From positions 1 through 17,783 of the forward strand of contig JBJKQK010000254.1 in NCBI GenBank assembly GCA_046705285.1: a stretch of DNA of 17,783 nt, in the 5' to 3' direction. Source of the stretch: SCRD01 sp046705285. Its GTDB lineage: Bacteria; Acidobacteriota; Terriglobia; UBA7540. Under the pieces are notes generated by a model. It ran no database searches. It had not been told where the DNA came from and saw only the letters and a list, made by a program, of their open reading frames with translations. Shown here one piece after another: positions 14,814 to 17,783 of the stretch. Positions within the stretch are counted from its first letter, which is position 1, and every line of letters starts with the position of its first letter. A program made the translations under genes and the position numbers.

Positions 14814-15668
14814 ATGGTGACAGACACCCGCGTTTGCCGCAGCAGATCCTCCGGTCCGCAGACGTCGGCGAGTGTGAGAAAATCTCTTCAAGCCCGGGAC
14901 ACGGCGAAGCCGCCATACCTGTTGGATTGCTGGCAGACCGTTGGCCAGCGGATTCGGGCGGCCGACCAGATTGTGCTGTTTCTTGATTTTGACGGTACGC
15001 TTGTACGGTTGCGGCGCAGGCCCAGAGAAGTGTTCCTGGGAGAGCGGGCGCGGCGGGTGTTGCGGAAACTGGTTCGCCATGGCCGGGTCAGAGTCTGTCT
15101 TATCAGCGGCCGGCAACTCGACGACCTGCAGCAAAGGACAGGAGTGAAGGGCGCGATTTACTTTGGACTGCACGGCTGGGAACGAAACAACGGTCAGGCA
15201 CCCGACATGCCGGCCGCCCATCGCCTTCGTAAAGAGATGAAATCGATTCAGCAGGAAGTGGCTGGCCTTCCCGGCATCAGAATCGAGGACAAGGGAATTT
15301 GCTTCGGCGTCCACTATCGGACTGCTCCCAAGCTTGCCGTGCAGAAGGCTCGAGTTCTGGTCAAAGAACTTCTGAAGCGCCTGGGACCCGATTTCAGCCT
15401 GATGTCGGGCAAGAAGGTCTGGGAGATTTATCCCAGGGACATGGGAAGCAAGGGGAAAGCAGCCAGGGAATTGCTGCGGCGGCTCCCCGGCCGTAAGCTA
15501 ACCATCTATGCCGGAGACGACACAACGGACGAAACAGCCTTTGCCCTGCTTCCGAATGGCATCACCATACGGGTCGGCAGGTTCCAGGAAACCAGGGCGA
15601 AATATCTCCTGCGCAACCCGACTGAGGTTCTGATGTTTCTTGAAAAGCTGGAGGAAGCACTCACGTGA
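14814..15668 (+). CDS. otsB: Trehalose-6-phosphate phosphatase OtsB
   Basis: HAD-superfamily phosphatase that converts trehalose-6-phosphate to trehalose, second step of the OtsAB route. The 284-residue protein has motif I LFLDFDGTL (55-63, nucleophile D58 and acid D60), CLISGRQLDDL (95-105), and the late motif YAGDDTTDETAF (232-243). A non-conserved N-terminal extension of about 50 residues precedes motif I. The frame is open well into otsA (to 14553), but ATG at 14814 is chosen because it is the first start after the otsA stop and stem-loop; its Shine-Dalgarno is weak, so a downstream start is possible. Its stop overlaps the next gene's GTG by 4 bases. Confidence 0.9.
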   Translation: MVTDTRVCRSRSSGPQTSASVRKSLQARDTAKPPYLLDCWQTVGQRIRAADQIVLFLDFDGTLVRLRRRPREVFLGERARRVLRKLVRHGRVRVCLISGRQLDDLQQRTGVKGAIYFGLHGWERNNGQAPDMPAAHRLRKEMKSIQQEVAGLPGIRIEDKGICFGVHYRTAPKLAVQKARVLVKELLKRLGPDFSLMSGKKVWEIYPRDMGSKGKAARELLRRLPGRKLTIYAGDDTTDETAFALLPNGITIRVGRFQETRAKYLLRNPTEVLMFLEKLEEALT

Positions 15669-16321
15669 AGAGATCCCAATATCCCTTCCAGTTTGCCACC
15701 GCAACGTACCTGACGCGCATCTGCAACCAGAGAGCGACGCGCCTGACCGAACTGCAGAAGGGGCTTGGCGATTGCAGCGATTCCTCCATTTTTTACCACA
15801 CCTTTCACAGCCTGCGCCGCCACCATTTCCTGACGGAGGGTTTTTCAGACGACTTTGCCCAGTGGATTATGGCGGCCTGCAACCTGGCGGAGCTTGCCGA
15901 GCAACTCGCATCCCTCGACCTGCGTGAATATTCAAACCTCTCCGATCTGAGGAGAGATCTCCGGTCACTGGTGGCGGATTACTGCCGGGCCTATCCCGAG
16001 CGTTCGCAGCAAAAGGCTTTTGAACCTTTTTATTTTTCAGAGGCGGTCGAGGTGTCCCTTCCCCTCGGTATTGAGGTGCAAACGCTCGAGGAATTCCTGG
16101 ATGTTCTCGGAAAACTGAGCAACGCGTCATTCCATTATCATTTCGTGACCTCGAGGCTGCGTCTTCATTTGCGGAACAACGATTTCTCTTTGTGGTTCTC
16201 CACGGGGCTGGGATTGGACGACCTGGCGCAGCGCGCAAACCGCGTCGACATTTACACCAATACGCTGGAAGCAGCCCGCACACAACTTTTCCATATCGTC
16301 AGCCAGGAGCTTGGTCCATGA
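15665..16321 (+). CDS. DUF5752 protein with two-fold internal repeat
   Basis: A 218-residue soluble protein with no known function; I recognise it as DUF5752-like, a family I recall beside trehalose-type glycosyltransferases. It begins with GTG at 15665, inside the otsB stop (4-base GTGA overlap). Residues about 8-100 and 122-210 are two copies of one unit: FQFATATYL and FYFSEAVEV open them, then SIFYHTFHSLRRH matches SFHYHFVTSRLRLH, DDFAQWI matches NDFSLWF, and LAEQLASLD matches LAQRANRVD. No enzyme motif is visible. Overlap with otsB and treT at both ends implies co-translation, so a role as partner or regulator of the trehalose enzymes is a reasonable guess. Confidence 0.8.
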   Translation: MKRSQYPFQFATATYLTRICNQRATRLTELQKGLGDCSDSSIFYHTFHSLRRHHFLTEGFSDDFAQWIMAACNLAELAEQLASLDLREYSNLSDLRRDLRSLVADYCRAYPERSQQKAFEPFYFSEAVEVSLPLGIEVQTLEEFLDVLGKLSNASFHYHFVTSRLRLHLRNNDFSLWFSTGLGLDDLAQRANRVDIYTNTLEAARTQLFHIVSQELGP

Positions 16322-17550
16322 ATGAAGCCAGGCCGGAACCGCGCACAATTCACCTGGAGGACTATGTTCCTACTGTCGGCGCGCCGGAAATTCAGGAGCT
16401 CTATGCCCTTGCTTCACGGCTCAAGGGCCGCTCCGTGCAGATGGTGAACTCCACTTCCGTCGGTGGAGGCGTGGCTGAGATTCTGAGCCGCCTCGTCCCC
16501 TTGATCAAGGAGCTCGGAGTGAACATCCGATGGGATGTGATGACGGGCGGAAATGACTTCTTCGAAATCACCAAAGCTTTTCACAACGCCTTGCACGGAG
16601 CACCTTACGAAAAGCCTCCCGAAAGCTTCAAAATCTTTCTTGCTTACAATGAACAAAACCGCGGCCGCCTGCAACTGGATTCTGAGTTCACTGTCATCCA
16701 CGATCCCCAGCCGGTGGCCTTGATCAACGGCCGCACAGACCGCTCCGGACACTGGATCTGGCGATGCCACATCGATCTGTCACAACCCAATCCGCAGGTC
16801 TGGGGCTTTCTTGAACCTTTTGTGTTGCGGTATGACGGCGCCTTGTTTTCATCGCCGGATTTTACTCATCAGCTTCCCGTGCCGCAGTACCTTTTTTACC
16901 CCAGCATCGACCCGCTCTCTGAAAAGAATCACGACCTGGAGCCGGAGTTCATCAGAGGTGTACTGGAAAGGTTTGAAATTAACTCCAAGCGGCCCATCCT
17001 GACGCAGATTTCGCGTTTTGACCGCCTGAAGGATCCAGTGGGGGTGGTTCAGGCGTATAAAATCGTCAAACGGTATTTCGATTGCCAATTGGTTCTGGCC
17101 GGCGGAGGCGCCAACGACGACCCGGAAGGCGGCAAAGTGCTCGACGAGGTCCGAGAGGTTTCGGCCGGGGACCCTGACATTTTCATCCTCGACCTGCCAC
17201 CGTGGAGCGCACTGGAAATCAATGCCCTGCAAAGAGCGTCAACCATCGTGATTCAGAAAAGTCTCCGGGAAGGTTTTGGTCTGACCGTGACAGAAGCACT
17301 GTGGAAAAAGAAACCGGTGGTGGCCTCAGCCGTGGGCGGAATTCCCATTCAGATTATTCACAAGCATACGGGAATGCTGGTGCACTCAGTGGAGGGCACA
17401 GCGTACCAGATCCGGTACCTGCTTTCAAACCCCGCGTTCGCCTCGCGGCTCGGGCAACTCGGGCATGAACACGTCCGCGAGCACCTTCTCATTACCAGCG
17501 CCATCAGCCGCTACCTGACGCTTTTCCTGCACTCGATGGCCAGCGCTTGA
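16318..17550 (+). CDS. treT: Trehalose glycosyltransferring synthase TreT (GT4)
   Basis: Makes trehalose directly from an NDP-glucose and free glucose, reversibly; known TreT enzymes are about 410 residues, as here (410). It has the GT4 (GT-B) features: VNSTSVGGGVAEILSRL (43-59, GGGVAE loop), HDPQP (129-133), WRCHID (148-153), SRFDRLKDP (232-240), and the acceptor/nucleotide-site motif EGFGLTVTE (318-326). The start ATG at 16318 overlaps the preceding stop (ATGA) and has AGGAG 8 bases upstream, better than the longer open frame from 16192. GT4 homologs include bacterial trehalose synthases and sucrose-phosphate-type enzymes, but the HDPQP, RFDRLKDP and GGGVAE set fits TreT best. No obvious terminator follows before the convergent gene at 17608. 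Confidence 0.9.
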   Translation: MNEARPEPRTIHLEDYVPTVGAPEIQELYALASRLKGRSVQMVNSTSVGGGVAEILSRLVPLIKELGVNIRWDVMTGGNDFFEITKAFHNALHGAPYEKPPESFKIFLAYNEQNRGRLQLDSEFTVIHDPQPVALINGRTDRSGHWIWRCHIDLSQPNPQVWGFLEPFVLRYDGALFSSPDFTHQLPVPQYLFYPSIDPLSEKNHDLEPEFIRGVLERFEINSKRPILTQISRFDRLKDPVGVVQAYKIVKRYFDCQLVLAGGGANDDPEGGKVLDEVREVSAGDPDIFILDLPPWSALEINALQRASTIVIQKSLREGFGLTVTEALWKKKPVVASAVGGIPIQIIHKHTGMLVHSVEGTAYQIRYLLSNPAFASRLGQLGHEHVREHLLITSAISRYLTLFLHSMASA

Positions 17551-17607
17551 TCCCGCCCCGGCCACAACCGCATTATCCTGCTGCGTTCTGCGGAGAGGCG
17601 AGAGGAA

Positions 17608-17783
17608 TCACTTTTTCTGTTCAGCCCTTGCCGAACGGACAGCCTCCAGGAATTTACGGGCGTTGGAGGTGATGACTTCCATCTTCCCTTCCCGGAGCGC
17701 CTTGCTGGACACCAGTTCCCCGCCGACACCCAGGGCCGCCGCCCCGGCACGGATATAATCCGCGGCGGTTTCAAGGTTAACCC
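17608..17783 (-). CDS. eda: KDPG/KHG aldolase, C-terminal end (cut by window edge)
   Basis: The last 57 residues of a 2-dehydro-3-deoxyphosphogluconate aldolase, the Entner-Doudoroff enzyme that splits KDPG into pyruvate and glyceraldehyde-3-phosphate. Reading the minus strand in the frame ending with TGA at 17608-17610 gives VNLETAADYIRAGAAALGVG and then GELVSSKAL, the end of the TIM barrel that binds the substrate phosphate, followed by ITSNARKFLEAVR and a Lys-rich tail. The start and catalytic Lys lie outside the window. It converges on treT. Confidence 0.85.
   Translation of the reverse strand, partial: VNLETAADYIRAGAAALGVGGELVSSKALREGKMEVITSNARKFLEAVRSARAEQKK

Noticed and set aside
13499..14827. 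Open frame of 442 codons on the minus strand opposite otsA
   Set aside because: It lies wholly antisense to a GT20 domain with all catalytic motifs and yields a composition-biased protein without recognisable domains; it is a shadow of high-G+C codon use.

Overview
The window is about 17.8 kb of bacterial chromosome, roughly 55-60% G+C, densely packed with full-length housekeeping and accessory genes. No rRNA, tRNA, CRISPR array, phage or transposase gene is visible. The mixture of genes (HtpX, FmdE-like protein, rhomboid-TPR fusion, class II photolyase, TPR repeat protein, ThyX, ribosomal protein L31, and a trehalose operon with a DUF5752 protein and TreT) suggests a soil or subsurface bacterium, most likely Acidobacteriota or a relative. 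That placement is inference from general resemblance; no phylogenetic marker was tested.

Left part (1-5.3 kb). Two minus-strand envelope genes, the membrane protease HtpX and a membrane-anchored rhodanese-like protein, are read away from a 260-base divergent region. Reading right from it are an FmdE-family metal-binding protein, a rhomboid protease fused to TPR repeats, and an NAD(P)-binding protein with a DUF2867 domain whose 3' end overlaps the photolyase start.

Middle (5.3-10.3 kb). A complete class II CPD photolyase is followed by a small cysteine-containing gene of lower G+C (about 49%). Just beyond that lies a 147-base decayed second copy of the photolyase 3' end, about 83% identical to the intact one. 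This looks like the scar of a recombination that brought in the photolyase plus the small gene, or of a gene duplication. An SAM-dependent O-methyltransferase and a secreted protein with twelve 34-residue TPR repeats follow, each with a recognisable promoter.

Right part (10.3-17.8 kb). Minus-strand thyX and rpmE share a near-consensus promoter; an SDR oxidoreductase lies upstream. Diverging from the SDR is a four-gene trehalose operon: a trehalose-6-phosphate synthase fused to an N-terminal transmembrane sensor and HAMP module, trehalose-6-phosphate phosphatase, a DUF5752 protein with a two-fold internal repeat, and the glycosyltransferring trehalose synthase TreT. The last three genes overlap by 4 bases each, and a strong stem-loop lies between otsA and otsB. 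The two trehalose routes (OtsAB from UDP-glucose and glucose-6-phosphate; TreT from NDP-glucose and glucose) are thus built into one unit whose first enzyme appears to be a transmembrane receptor. This is the most interesting part of the window. The right edge cuts the 3' end of a KDPG-aldolase gene on the minus strand.
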